From positions 37,887-101,886 of IMG/VR virus record IMGVR_UViG_3300028374_000008: a stretch of 64,000 bases of DNA, one strand, 5' to 3'. Made by a program: the position numbers and the translations under genes. Source of the DNA: a virus. Positions 51,346-58,385 of the stretch are shown here, piece after piece (position 1 is the first letter of the stretch; each line of letters opens with the position of its first letter). The notes under the pieces were generated by a model. The model was given only the letters and a program-made list of their open reading frames with translations, was not told the DNA's origin and ran no database searches.

Positions 51346-52062
51346 ATGCACTCAAAACTTATCGAGATCTCTCTCGACTACGACGACATGAAGCCTGCCT
51401 ACCAGCCGGCCGAGCCCTACGACTACAAGACGCACACGATGCTCGTGTTCAGCCATGACGACGACATGTACGTCGCCGCCCAGCAAGTAGACACGGTGGG
51501 CGGTATGTCGACTGTCCGGTCCCTCGCCATGAGTCTGCGCGTCCACGGTCACACCTTTGACGACTTCACCGGGTTTGGCCACATCCCTGTGACATGCTAC
51601 CGGTTATTTGATGTTGTGCGCTTGTACGACGTCGCCATCCGCCGCCGCGCCAAGCAGCCGGGTCCTTCCTACAAAAAACACTGTACGTGGCGCAAATTCT
51701 ACAACGGCCTCCTCTTAGAGGTCCCGCGCCTGGCGGGCGTCGACACCCACGAGATAAAGGTCACGGCGACCTACAACAACCAGGGGTGGCGAATCGACTA
51801 CCACCCCCTCGCAGGCGCTGAGCCGAGTGTGCCAGAAGAAAAAGACATCGAAGACATTGAGACAGGCGACGACGTCGACAAGTGGCTAAGCGGTGCCAAC
51901 AGCGAAGACGTTCTGGGTGTGGACGTCGAGGAAATTGAGCGTGTCAAAGCAGCAGGTCAGGCGCACAAAGAGAGCGTCATGGATGCACTGGACGCGATCT
52001 ACGCCATTGATATGGCGCCGAGTAAGCGCCGTGCGCTGGTCACGCAGTTGTTGTTTGGTTAA
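51346..52062 (+). CDS. Hypothetical protein
   Basis: 238 aa from ATG 51346 (SD ACGGAG). Mixed fold with an acidic Asp/Glu-rich C-terminal third and a final helical segment. No domain recognised. It is followed directly by the structured-RNA cluster. Confidence 0.65.
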   Translation: MHSKLIEISLDYDDMKPAYQPAEPYDYKTHTMLVFSHDDDMYVAAQQVDTVGGMSTVRSLAMSLRVHGHTFDDFTGFGHIPVTCYRLFDVVRLYDVAIRRRAKQPGPSYKKHCTWRKFYNGLLLEVPRLAGVDTHEIKVTATYNNQGWRIDYHPLAGAEPSVPEEKDIEDIETGDDVDKWLSGANSEDVLGVDVEEIERVKAAGQAHKESVMDALDAIYAIDMAPSKRRALVTQLLFG

Positions 52063-52106
52063 GCCGTTGGCAGAGATGTGGAGGTCGAGCCCCATCTTTG
52101 CTACAC

Positions 52107-52138
52107 GCGTCGCCCGTGCACCGGGCGGCGCTTTTTTT
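52107..52138 (+). terminator. Rho-independent terminator
   Basis: GCGTCGCCCG-TGCAC-CGGGCGGCGC (10-bp stem with one G-T) followed by seven T. It sits after the gene ending at 52062 and immediately before the tRNA-like RNA at 52139. Confidence 0.85.
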
Positions 52139-52232
52139 GGCAGTGAAGCGTCGGCGGCTCGTACCGTCATCAGGCAGGTGCCAACGTTAATGGAGGTTGA
52201 TCGCCGTGTGGGTTCGAATCCCACCGCTGCCA
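52139..52232 (+). tRNA. Atypical tRNA-like RNA (acceptor and T arm canonical)
   Basis: The 7-bp acceptor GGCAGTG/CGCTGCC and T arm GTGGG-TTCGAAT-CCCAC are complete, with discriminator A232. The interior is 62 nt instead of about 41. It contains a 6-bp helix (52152-52157 with 52201-52206) next to the T arm, as in tmRNA helix P2, and a possible CAT loop (GTCATCA) on a poor stem. No standard D arm. Not a normal class I or II tRNA. Confidence 0.45.
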
Positions 52233-52263
52233 CTCGTCGCCCATGGGCGATTGAAGGGGAATG

Positions 52264-52314
52264 TCGCACCCCGCCCTAACCAAACAGGGCCAATGAAGTA
52301 CCGCGATGGTGCGA
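52264..52314 (+). ncRNA. Small stem-loop RNA with 7-bp closing stem
   Basis: TCGCACC/GGTGCGA closes a 37-nt interior holding GCCCT-AACCAAAC-AGGGC. Lies between two tRNA-like units. No T-loop signature, so it may be a degenerate member or unrelated. Confidence 0.3.
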
Positions 52315-52320
52315 GATAAG

Positions 52321-52404
52321 TGCGAGGTTTCGAGCGTCTGATTGGCGCGTACTCGTGGAAGCGGAGCTCATCACTCCGTGCAGGGTCGAATCCTGCTCTC
52401 GTAT
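52321..52404 (+). tRNA. Atypical tRNA-like RNA with CAT anticodon loop
   Basis: Acceptor TGCGAGG/TCTCGTA (7 pairs, two wobble), T arm GCAGG-GTCGAAT-CCTGC and anticodon arm CGGAG-CTCATCA-CTCCG (anticodon CAT, T33 present) are good. The D region is about 15 nt too long (with CGAG/CTCG and GCG/CGC helices), and the variable region is only 1-2 nt. T54 is G. It could be a Met/Ile-type tRNA with a rearranged D domain or a decayed gene. Confidence 0.4.
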
Positions 52405-52409
52405 TGGCC

Positions 52410-52494
52410 GGCAGGCCACGTAGTGCTCACGATACGTGCGCACAGGGTCGCTCCCTGTGGACACAGCGCTCGGTGCAAGTCCGTGGCCCCTGCC
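52410..52494 (+). ncRNA. Long-stem structured RNA
   Basis: GGCAGG...CCACG pairs with CGTGG...CCTGCC around an interior with CACAGGG-TCGCT-CCCTGTG and AGTGCT/AGCGCT helices, plus GGTGCAAGTCC resembling a T loop. Neither a full tRNA nor a recognised riboswitch. Confidence 0.35.
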
Positions 52495-52532
52495 CCAACC
52501 GGGTAGGGGAGCTAAGAGAGCGGCTGTTTTTT

Positions 52533-52594
52533 GGCGAGGCAAGGCGCAGCAATGCTGCGATGCTGAAAGGTAGGTTCGACTCCCACCCTCGCCC
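52533..52594 (+). tRNA. Short tRNA-like RNA (acceptor and T arm, single interior hairpin)
   Basis: Acceptor GGCGAGG/CCTCGCC (7 perfect pairs) and T arm GTAGG-TTCGACT-CCCAC (one mismatch) enclose only 30 nt. These form one hairpin (CGCAGC-AAT-GCTGCG) in place of both D and anticodon arms. No anticodon can be assigned; it may be a minihelix-type RNA. Confidence 0.4.
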
Positions 52595-52629
52595 CTTTAA
52601 CCTTCCCCCTACAACCTACACGGAAAAAC

Positions 52630-52926
52630 ATGGGCCAATATTTCTACATCGTAAATCTCGACAAGAACGAAAAGATCCACCCGCACAAGTTTGACGATGG
52701 CCTCAAAATGAGCGAGCTCAACAACTCGCTCACTGCGCTCTCTATGCTCCTGGCGACAGGCGAAGGTATCGAGGGAAGATGGGCGGGAGACCGCATCGCT
52801 GTGATCGGCGACTACAATGCCAACCCCGAACTAAAAACAGCGTTCGAAACGTCGGTAGACATCTCCGAGGACGTCAAGGCCGCGTTGCGCGGACGCTTTC
52901 CATGGTTAGACTGGGGAGGCGCGTAA
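52630..52926 (+). CDS. Conserved-type small phage protein (MGQYFYIVNLDK family)
   Basis: 98 aa. The start MGQYFYIVNLDKNEKIHPHKF...GLKMSE matches a widespread family of unknown function found in bacteria and phages. Ends FPWLDWGGA. The start follows the RNA cluster by about 10 bp. Confidence 0.65.
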   Translation: MGQYFYIVNLDKNEKIHPHKFDDGLKMSELNNSLTALSMLLATGEGIEGRWAGDRIAVIGDYNANPELKTAFETSVDISEDVKAALRGRFPWLDWGGA

Positions 52927-52951
52927 AGTGGGTACTTGTAAAGGAACACCA

Positions 52952-54118
52952 ATGCGTAACTGGCGTAAGAAAGCTGACAAAATCATAAACCTTTTGAGTG
53001 ATGTTAGTAGCTCTATCATTCACTTCCAAAACAACCCAACCCTGTTGGGAGGGGTTGCCTTAGGTGCTGCGACGTACGCCAATTGGTCTTGCATGTCGTA
53101 TAATGAGCTGCGTACCTACTGGTCCGACGACCATTACATTCTGGGCGTTCCGTACAAACAGACCGTCTGGGACGCCATGGAAGAGACAGGAAATCTTACT
53201 CTTACCAAAAAGACCCAAGACGGGCACGTGTCTCTGTGGGTTTACAAAACAGATGCAATAGAAATGGGGTGGCGTGTCGACAGAGACAATCCAGAGCCCA
53301 CAGGGCCGTTTATCCCGTCGAACGTGCCCAATGAAGTCGCGAGCCAGGCGGTCGCAGCGTTGTTATGGGAGAAGTACGGTAAAAACATAGCGATTATTTC
53401 AACCGAAGGCGGGCACAAGATCGGTGCAGACATTTTGAACGACGTACTGCCTTCGGAGACAGCGCGTGGTATATACGATGACCTGGTTGAGCTACGGAAA
53501 CTGGGCGATAGAGCAGTCCTTATCCATGGTGAGCCTGGCACCGGTAAGTCAGAGATCGCGAAGTGGGTGGCCCATGAACTTGGTGGCCGGACCGTGCGTA
53601 TGGACCGGGACACCGCTTCATCACGTGCTGTGATAACGATGGTTAAAGGCCTGCACCCCGCCGCGGTCATCATTGACGACATCGACCACGCAAGCGGTGA
53701 GATGATCTTTGCGTTTGAGTCTCTCAAACGTGCCTGTGGTACCGTCATCGCAACGGCGAACAACGTGTCCAAGCTTAACCCTGCCATGCTACGCCCCGGA
53801 CGCTTTGACTCCCTAATAGAGGTGACTCAGCTAGATCAAAGCGTTTACGACTTGCTTACGCGTGGGTTTTCCTCTGACGAGTGCGCGATGTTAGAAGGGC
53901 TGCCTGTAGCGTACATCGAAGAGTACCGAAAACTACGTCAAGCTCTAGGCGTGGCGCGGGCCAAGACGCGTTACCTGGAGCTCCGAAAACGACGCCAAGA
54001 CATCGCTTCGTCCTTTCATGTAAAATGGGACCCCGACACGGAGGGCCGCACGCCAAGACGTGGGCTTACACAGAAAGCATCTGAAAACTTTACAAAGACG
54101 AAGCCGTTTAGTGGGTAG
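52952..54118 (+). CDS. BCS1-like AAA+ ATPase with N-terminal membrane segment
   Basis: 388 aa from ATG 52952 (SD AAAGGAACACC; the in-frame GTG at 52928 lacks support). An N-terminal hydrophobic segment (about 26-44, NPTLLGGVALGAATYAN) precedes a beta domain and an AAA core: Walker A HGEPGTGKSEI (about 200), Walker B AVIIDDIDH (about 240), sensor VIATANN and arginine finger MLRPGRFDS. BCS1-type ATPases translocate or remodel folded proteins at membranes. Its last bases form the 5' acceptor strand of the tRNA-like RNA at 54109. Confidence 0.82.
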   Translation: MRNWRKKADKIINLLSDVSSSIIHFQNNPTLLGGVALGAATYANWSCMSYNELRTYWSDDHYILGVPYKQTVWDAMEETGNLTLTKKTQDGHVSLWVYKTDAIEMGWRVDRDNPEPTGPFIPSNVPNEVASQAVAALLWEKYGKNIAIISTEGGHKIGADILNDVLPSETARGIYDDLVELRKLGDRAVLIHGEPGTGKSEIAKWVAHELGGRTVRMDRDTASSRAVITMVKGLHPAAVIIDDIDHASGEMIFAFESLKRACGTVIATANNVSKLNPAMLRPGRFDSLIEVTQLDQSVYDLLTRGFSSDECAMLEGLPVAYIEEYRKLRQALGVARAKTRYLELRKRRQDIASSFHVKWDPDTEGRTPRRGLTQKASENFTKTKPFSG

Positions 54119-54194
54119 CTGACGATTAGCCCCCGGCAGCGTGAAAGGGTGCCTCAGGATGGGGGCGCCCGGGGTTTGATACCCCGCCCACTAC
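54109..54194 (+). tRNA. tRNA-like RNA with possible GAA (Phe) anticodon and long variable region
   Basis: Acceptor TAGTGGG/CCCACTA (7 perfect pairs) and T arm CGGGG-TTTGATA-CCCCG. The loop GTGAAAG between GCAGC and GGTGC (one mismatch) would give anticodon GAA, with T33. The distance from acceptor to anticodon stem is normal; the variable region is 17 nt and can pair (CCCCC with GGGGG) elsewhere. The 5' end overlaps the AAA gene stop (TAGTGGGTAG). Confidence 0.4.
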
Positions 54195-54546
54195 TTCACA
54201 CAGCGCGTTGCACTTTGCGTTATCAGTAAGAGTGCTAATGCTTCAGTCAGGCAACGCGTTGGGTGCCCGGTCACATAGTGTGGCCGGGGTTTGCCGCAAT
54301 AGCTCAATTGGCAGAGCAGCTGCTTTGTAAGCAGCAGGTTCAGGGTTCGAATCCCTGTTGTGGCTTAGCAGCACCCCACTAAGGGGCATTTCAGCCAACA
54401 ACAAGGGGAGTTAAAGACGCCGTCCATACGCTGACGCGGTTCGGCTTCACGCATGACAAAGGACGGGAAACCGCAAAAACCGCCCACCGGCACTACTATG
54501 ATGTGTGAAGGTGCGTGGCTGTATCAACACACAGAGGAAAACCAAC
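54119..54546 (+). other. 428-bp RNA-rich spacer
   Basis: Holds the tRNA-like RNA at 54109, a stem CGCGTTGC/GCAACGCG (54204-54211/54251-54258) around GCACT/AGTGC, a hairpin at 54266-54288 (10-11 bp, TAG loop), the tRNA-Thr, and a CCCC-ACTAA-GGGG hairpin (54369-). No gene seen in the remaining ~170 bp. Confidence 0.6.
54293..54365 (+). tRNA. tRNA-Thr (TGT)
   Basis: Canonical cloverleaf: acceptor GCCGCAA/TTGTGGC, D arm GCTC...GAGC with TTGG loop, anticodon arm GCTGC-TTTGTAA-GCAGC, T arm CAGGG-TTCGAAT-CCCTG, discriminator T; no encoded CCA. Reads ACA (and ACN by wobble). Confidence 0.93.
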
Positions 54547-54852
54547 ATGAAACTTACCACCACATACGAGCAGGCTAAGCAGAGCTACGTACCGAGAGCT
54601 CAAGAAGGAACAGGAGCAGACATGAAATACAAAGAAACACGCACGGGCATCCGCGACCGTTCTGCGTGGGGCAGGGGTCCCTGGGACGACGACGATATGG
54701 AAGACGAAGATCTATACGACCCCGCTGAGACGCATTGCTATTGCGGCTGCGAACTAACCCCACAAGAGGGCGCGGACGACTTCTGTGCGGCCTGCGCGCG
54801 AATGGACGCCGTCGAGATGCGGCGCACGACACTGGAGTTCGACGATGTTTAG
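54547..54852 (+). CDS. Cys-rich small protein with duplicated N-terminal segment
   Basis: 101 aa from ATG 54547, or 76 aa from ATG 54622, which carries its own AGGAG. Its KYKETRTGIRDRSAWGRGPWDD segment is encoded by a 108-bp exact repeat of 55053-55160. The C-terminal CYCGCELTPQEGADDFCAAC is a two-CxxC zinc-like module. The later start is equally plausible. Confidence 0.6.
   Translation: MKLTTTYEQAKQSYVPRAQEGTGADMKYKETRTGIRDRSAWGRGPWDDDDMEDEDLYDPAETHCYCGCELTPQEGADDFCAACARMDAVEMRRTTLEFDDV
54585..54692 (+). repeat. 108-bp exact direct repeat, copy 1
   Basis: Identical to 55053-55160 (offset 468). Includes a ribosome site and the coding start MKYKETRTG. Copy 1 is joined to a zinc-module ORF. 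Confidence 0.9.
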
Positions 54853-55093
54853 GCATGAGTACGACAAGTGCGACTGCGGAACGAAGAAGAACGTAAAAAA
54901 CAGCCAATGCTTTTCCTGCAGTCAAGTAGACGACACCCCGGAGCCTGAGGTTATTTTGATGGTGCCGATGTCAAAGAAGAACGTGCGCCGGTTCGCCTTC
55001 TGGGACAACACCGTCCCCAAAGAGGTGCGACGATCGTGCAAAGAGGTACTCACTACGTACCGAGAGCTCAAGAAGGAACAGGAGCAGACATGA
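54845..55093 (+). CDS. Small zinc-finger-like protein
   Basis: 82 aa from ATG 54845. Cys pattern CDCGTKKNVKNSQCFSC (four Cys) suggests a compact zinc site. Overlaps the preceding gene by 8 bp and the next by ATGA. Ends TYRELKKEQEQT within the 108-bp repeat. Confidence 0.6.
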   Translation: MFRHEYDKCDCGTKKNVKNSQCFSCSQVDDTPEPEVILMVPMSKKNVRRFAFWDNTVPKEVRRSCKEVLTTYRELKKEQEQT

Positions 55094-55160
55094 AATACAA
55101 AGAAACACGCACGGGCATCCGCGACCGTTCTGCGTGGGGCAGGGGTCCCTGGGACGACGA
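55053..55160 (+). repeat. 108-bp exact direct repeat, copy 2
   Basis: Second copy. Here it covers the end of one gene and the start of the 150-aa gene, the likely original arrangement. Confidence 0.9.
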
Positions 55161-55539
55161 ACCGGACTACGCTCACTGGATTGACGAGAAGACGGGGCTG
55201 CCCTGCCTCGTTGTGCGGAACAATCTCGGAGGGCTGTGCGGCTACGTCGGTGTCGGAGCACCACATGCGATGTACGAAAACGACTACGCGCTGCACTACG
55301 ACATACACGTCCACGGCGGGCTAACGTATTCTGACGCGTGCCAGGGCATGATCTGTCACGACCCCGAAGAGGGCGAAGACCACGTGTGGTGGTTCGGGTT
55401 TGATTGTGCCCACGCAGGTGACTCCGCCCCCAGTATAGGTATCTCCAACAGTCGCGACACCTACCGCGACATGGCCTACGTAATAAGCGAAGTCGAAGAC
55501 CTCGCCAGACAACTTAAAGAAAGAGAGGAGGACGTATGA
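55090..55539 (+). CDS. Conserved hypothetical phage protein
   Basis: 150 aa. LPCLVVRNNLGGLCGYVGVG, VHGGLTYSDAC and DHVWWFGFDCAHAGD are the kind of motif set seen in a widespread phage/bacterial family of unknown function. Translationally coupled (ATGA). Ends in a helical tail. Confidence 0.7.
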   Translation: MKYKETRTGIRDRSAWGRGPWDDEPDYAHWIDEKTGLPCLVVRNNLGGLCGYVGVGAPHAMYENDYALHYDIHVHGGLTYSDACQGMICHDPEEGEDHVWWFGFDCAHAGDSAPSIGISNSRDTYRDMAYVISEVEDLARQLKEREEDV

Positions 55540-55691
55540 ACGGAGGACGAGAAGAAGGCGACGCAATCTGTAAGGTGTGCGGTGAGTGGTACTGGTTTGA
55601 GGTAGGCGTGGGCGGCGAAATATATTGGCTACGACACCGTGATGCCTCTTCACACTGTACAGGAGATCCCAAAAGGACAGGCCACGCCTGA
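55536..55691 (+). CDS. Mini zinc-binding protein (51 aa)
   Basis: ATG 55536 overlaps the previous stop by ATGA and is preceded by GAGGAGG. CKVC...HRDASSHC gives a C2-HC-type metal site. Short and basic. Likely real given coupling. Confidence 0.55.
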   Translation: MNGGREEGDAICKVCGEWYWFEVGVGGEIYWLRHRDASSHCTGDPKRTGHA

Positions 55692-55782
55692 CAACGTCTG
55701 GCTCAACAAAAAGAACACTTACATCTCAGCCAAGCGCTCAGCCAAGCGCGACATTGTCTTTATGACGTATGACTGGGAATGA
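55642..55782 (+). CDS. Mini protein (46 aa)
   Basis: Begins MPLHTVQEIPKGQATPDNVW, ends VFMTYDWE; overlaps the previous gene by 50 bp and the next by ATGA if that starts at 55779. Possible, without an independent ribosome site. Confidence 0.4.
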   Translation: MPLHTVQEIPKGQATPDNVWLNKKNTYISAKRSAKRDIVFMTYDWE

Positions 55783-55826
55783 CACTTACGCCTTGTCGAA
55801 AATGCCCTCTACATAACGGAACCTTT

Positions 55827-56477
55827 ATGCCCGACCAACAAGAACTCAATCTTCCCCGTGTGCGTACCCCACGTCCCCAGCGCGTAGACCTACACAACCA
55901 GATCGTTGACGCACTGTTGGACAAGCTCAAGACACGCTGGCCAGACGCAAGACGTAGCGCCGCTGAGGTGGTTTACGACTACGATTACGCAGACGGGTAC
56001 GAGCTTGCAAAAGAGCTTGAGGACAACGGCTATTACGGTCTGGGCCTCGACGATGCTTCCTTTTTGGACGGCATGAGCTGGGTGTCCTCCCGCGTTGTCG
56101 ACGACGCACAAGAAGAGTGGTGGGCCCGCCAGCCCGATGACGATAGAAACCGCATCCAAGTCGGCGACGTTGTTCGCTTCCCGTTTCGCGAGGAGCACCA
56201 CACCGGTGAGGTCTATGACATCGACCTTACCGGGTTCGCCTGTGTGCGCTGCAAAGAGCTTGGCCACGTGCCTTCATGGCAGTTTGGTATACAGGACATA
56301 TACATCCCCGTGGAAAAGCTTGAGCGGTGTGTGCGCGTGGTCCTAACAGAAGACGACGCAAAAGCGTGGGCGGACATCGCCCCAGAAGAGTATGAGCCTT
56401 CTGCTGAGCACCTGGTGCGGCTGTCAGAAGCTTGCAGCCGGGGGCTCCCAACAAACCCAACATCTGAGGAACCCTAA
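55827..56477 (+). CDS. Acidic hypothetical protein
   Basis: 216 aa from ATG 55827 (upstream CGGAACC resembles the GGAAC site used by other genes here); an alternative start at 55779 adds 16 residues with CRKC. The N-terminal region is helical; the middle VGDVVRFPFREEHHTGEVYDIDLTG looks SH3/KOW-like. Function unknown. Confidence 0.6.
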   Translation: MPDQQELNLPRVRTPRPQRVDLHNQIVDALLDKLKTRWPDARRSAAEVVYDYDYADGYELAKELEDNGYYGLGLDDASFLDGMSWVSSRVVDDAQEEWWARQPDDDRNRIQVGDVVRFPFREEHHTGEVYDIDLTGFACVRCKELGHVPSWQFGIQDIYIPVEKLERCVRVVLTEDDAKAWADIAPEEYEPSAEHLVRLSEACSRGLPTNPTSEEP

Positions 56478-56479
56478 AC

Positions 56480-57019
56480 ATGCTACCCGAACCTCCCGAA
56501 CAACCTATCGTCGCCGATGAAAAAGGCGTTATCCGTTTCTTAAAGAACAGTATCGTAAGCTACTTGCTGGATGAAGGCCCTTTCGACATGAACCACCTGG
56601 CGATGTGCGACTTCCACGACGCTGACCGCGTGCAGTTTGCACAGCTCATCGGCTACTCCGTCGATGGCTTCTGTGATTTATCCTACGCCACAGACCGCGC
56701 GGTCGAGCCGTCTCGTGGGCAAGAAGCTTATGAGATCTGGGGCACCGACGGGCATCCCCACTCCGTGTTCTTAGCAGCGCACCGTGACCAATGGCTCGCC
56801 ATCCAGGTCGACTCCACCGACGAAGACGACGAGCAAGGGGGCATCCCAGAGTGCATGCTCGAGTTTGAGGCCCAGTCTTGTGACGAGGCGTTTTCTTTTT
56901 TCCAGGCGTATGCACATGGACAGCCCACATGGCCTGCTGCGTACCACCTCAACAAGCAGAGTGTGTACGACTTACAGCGCGGCTACCACCGCGGGATGGT
57001 CGCACGTGCGTCGGAGTAG
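56480..57019 (+). CDS. Acidic hypothetical protein
   Basis: 179 aa beginning MLPEPPEQPIVADEKG after SD GAGGAACCC. Acidic with several Trp/His; no motif. Likely co-transcribed with its neighbours. Confidence 0.65.
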   Translation: MLPEPPEQPIVADEKGVIRFLKNSIVSYLLDEGPFDMNHLAMCDFHDADRVQFAQLIGYSVDGFCDLSYATDRAVEPSRGQEAYEIWGTDGHPHSVFLAAHRDQWLAIQVDSTDEDDEQGGIPECMLEFEAQSCDEAFSFFQAYAHGQPTWPAAYHLNKQSVYDLQRGYHRGMVARASE

Positions 57020-57111
57020 GCGAAACGACCTGCGCGCTTTTGTGTATGTGTTGCGCATGCTCGTGTTCTTAGCCAACGGTGCGCGAACACCACCGTTAAA
57101 AGGCAACTACC

Positions 57112-57261
57112 ATGGATGGATTCACCGTCATCATCTACGACGATGCATGGAAGATCACCGTCACCAGCAAACGCGGCTGCTGGGTCAAGGACATGTTCAC
57201 CGCTGCACTGCCGATCGTAGTAGAAAAAGACGCAGACTGGCGCCGGCGGGAGCCAGGATGA
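57112..57261 (+). CDS. Mini protein (49 aa)
   Basis: Begins MDGFTVIIYDDAWKITV, beta-rich with one Cys, ends in Arg-rich tail. Preceded by AAAAGGCAAC. Stop overlaps the next possible start (ATGATG). Reasonable composition, no family. Confidence 0.45.
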   Translation: MDGFTVIIYDDAWKITVTSKRGCWVKDMFTAALPIVVEKDADWRRREPG

Positions 57262-57307
57262 TGTCTACGCTAAAGCCCGGGAACTACACCAGAACTGGAC
57301 AACTTAA

Positions 57308-57550
57308 ATGGGACGCATACCAGACAACTTACGCAACTTGGACGAGGTCCACGTCACAAAACAGGCCCTGCTCGAAGCGCTCAAGACCAACCTGCACGAA
57401 CACCTCCAGGTCTACGACCACGCCACGGCGGGGTGGGCAGAGACCATGAAAAGCCTGTCGCTTAAGCTTGCGCACGCGTGTGAGGACGGCGACTGGGAAA
57501 AGATTGCTCAGGCACGCGGGCGACATCCGGCAAGCCGAAAAGCCGCGTAG
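57308..57550 (+). CDS. Small helical protein
   Basis: 80 aa, begins MGRIPDNLRNLDEVHV, helical and charged. Its last codons and TAG stop lie in the tRNA-Arg acceptor strand and positions 8-10, so gene end and tRNA 5' end overlap. Confidence 0.55.
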   Translation: MGRIPDNLRNLDEVHVTKQALLEALKTNLHEHLQVYDHATAGWAETMKSLSLKLAHACEDGDWEKIAQARGRHPASRKAA

Positions 57551-57613
57551 CTCAACGGTTAGAGCTGTTGATTCTAAATCAGCTGGTTGCGGGTTCAAAT
57601 CCCGCCGAGGGCA
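57541..57613 (+). tRNA. tRNA-Arg (TCT) with mispaired acceptor
   Basis: D arm GCTC/GAGC, anticodon arm GTTGA-TTCTAAA-TCAGC and T arm GCGGG-TTCAAAT-CCCGC are perfect. The acceptor 5' strand AGCCGCG pairs with CGAGGGC at only 4 of 7 positions (expected GCCCTCG). Either degenerate or requiring editing; it overlaps the end of the gene at 57308. Would read AGA. Confidence 0.65.
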
Positions 57614-57615
57614 CT

Positions 57616-57801
57616 ATGACACAGCAAGACAAGATCTACGGAGAAATACAGGGGTGTCTCATTACCTGGGCAGACCTTGGTGGCGGCGTATTGTGGACCG
57701 TCATCTCTACACACAGATACAAGCGCAGCGATTACGCAATCGATGCGCAGGTGCTTACGCTACTTCACCAAAACTTACGAGCCTACTGCCGTGACAATTA
57801 A
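57616..57801 (+). CDS. Small hypothetical protein
   Basis: 61 aa starting 2 nt after the tRNA-Arg 3' end, MTQQDKIYGEIQGC. No motif. Overlaps the next by 11 bp. Confidence 0.5.
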   Translation: MTQQDKIYGEIQGCLITWADLGGGVLWTVISTHRYKRSDYAIDAQVLTLLHQNLRAYCRDN

Positions 57802-57961
57802 CGCTTACGTAGTAGGCACCAAAATCCTGCACGCTCGCCAGCATCATCTCTACGACGACCGCTGGATCATTGTACCTATAAACTCCTACAGAACCTTCTC
57901 TGACATCGAATCCACGCTCCCGAGGATGCACCGACGTTTGCGCACGTTCTGCCAGTTATGA
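57791..57961 (+). CDS. Small hypothetical protein
   Basis: 56 aa from GTG 57791, basic, ends RRLRTFCQL; ATGA overlap with the next gene. Weakly supported start. Confidence 0.4.
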   Translation: MTINAYVVGTKILHARQHHLYDDRWIIVPINSYRTFSDIESTLPRMHRRLRTFCQL

Positions 57962-58164
57962 CAAATATAAACATCATCGCGCGTCTGCCCAGACCAGGAG
58001 AGGCGATCTTTTTACGATCAAGCCTTGGCGAGTTTGTCCTGTACTTCAGCCAGAGTTCGGGCTTCGTGGTGATCGCACGTCGCTCCACTCCGGCAGGGGC
58101 GCTGTGCGCGTTGCACTTCTGGGCGCGTCACTATTCACAGTTGGGCCAACCCTACGATGCCTAA
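57958..58164 (+). CDS. Small hypothetical protein
   Basis: 68 aa beginning MTNINIIARLPRPGEA; ATGA overlap upstream and 8-bp overlap downstream. Hydrophobic/beta-rich. Unknown. Confidence 0.5.
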   Translation: MTNINIIARLPRPGEAIFLRSSLGEFVLYFSQSSGFVVIARRSTPAGALCALHFWARHYSQLGQPYDA

Positions 58165-58318
58165 CGTCACCCTCACTATATCCAGCGAAGACGATACGGC
58201 GCACGGTTTAACCTTTAGGGCTCGATCGGCCTGTACCGCGGGGCAAGCCGAAGACATCTTGCCCCGCTTACATGCGTATGGCCGTATGTTACATCGCTTG
58301 ACTAAACGCTCTACATAA
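58157..58318 (+). CDS. Small hypothetical protein
   Basis: 53 aa beginning MPNVTLTISSEDDTAHG, helical end with RLHAYGRMLHRLTK. Overlaps the previous gene. Unknown. Confidence 0.45.
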   Translation: MPNVTLTISSEDDTAHGLTFRARSACTAGQAEDILPRLHAYGRMLHRLTKRST

Positions 58319-58385
58319 CGATACTTAGACTTATGAAACCTTTCTTGTAGATACGCGTTCGCGGCCCACCTCTTGTCGGTGTTTA

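Larger units (their letters stand above)
52063..52629 (+). other. 567-nt cluster of tRNA-like and other structured RNAs
   Basis: No gene; instead at least five RNA hairpin units follow each other: a 9-bp hairpin (52070-52101), a terminator (52107-52138), tRNA-like RNAs at 52139, 52321 and 52533, a 7-bp stem at 52264-52314 and a long stem at 52410-52494. Canonical D and anticodon arms are missing or unusual in all of them, while several acceptor and T arms are complete. Confidence 0.6.

Noticed and set aside
52410-52515. Cobalamin riboswitch-like GGTGCAAGTCC...CCTGCCCC
   Set aside because: Other conserved cobalamin elements (B12 box, GGGAA) are missing; the same string fits a T-loop.
57541-57613. 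attP site from tRNA integration
   Set aside because: The tRNA is nearly full length and no integrase or excisionase is seen in the window.
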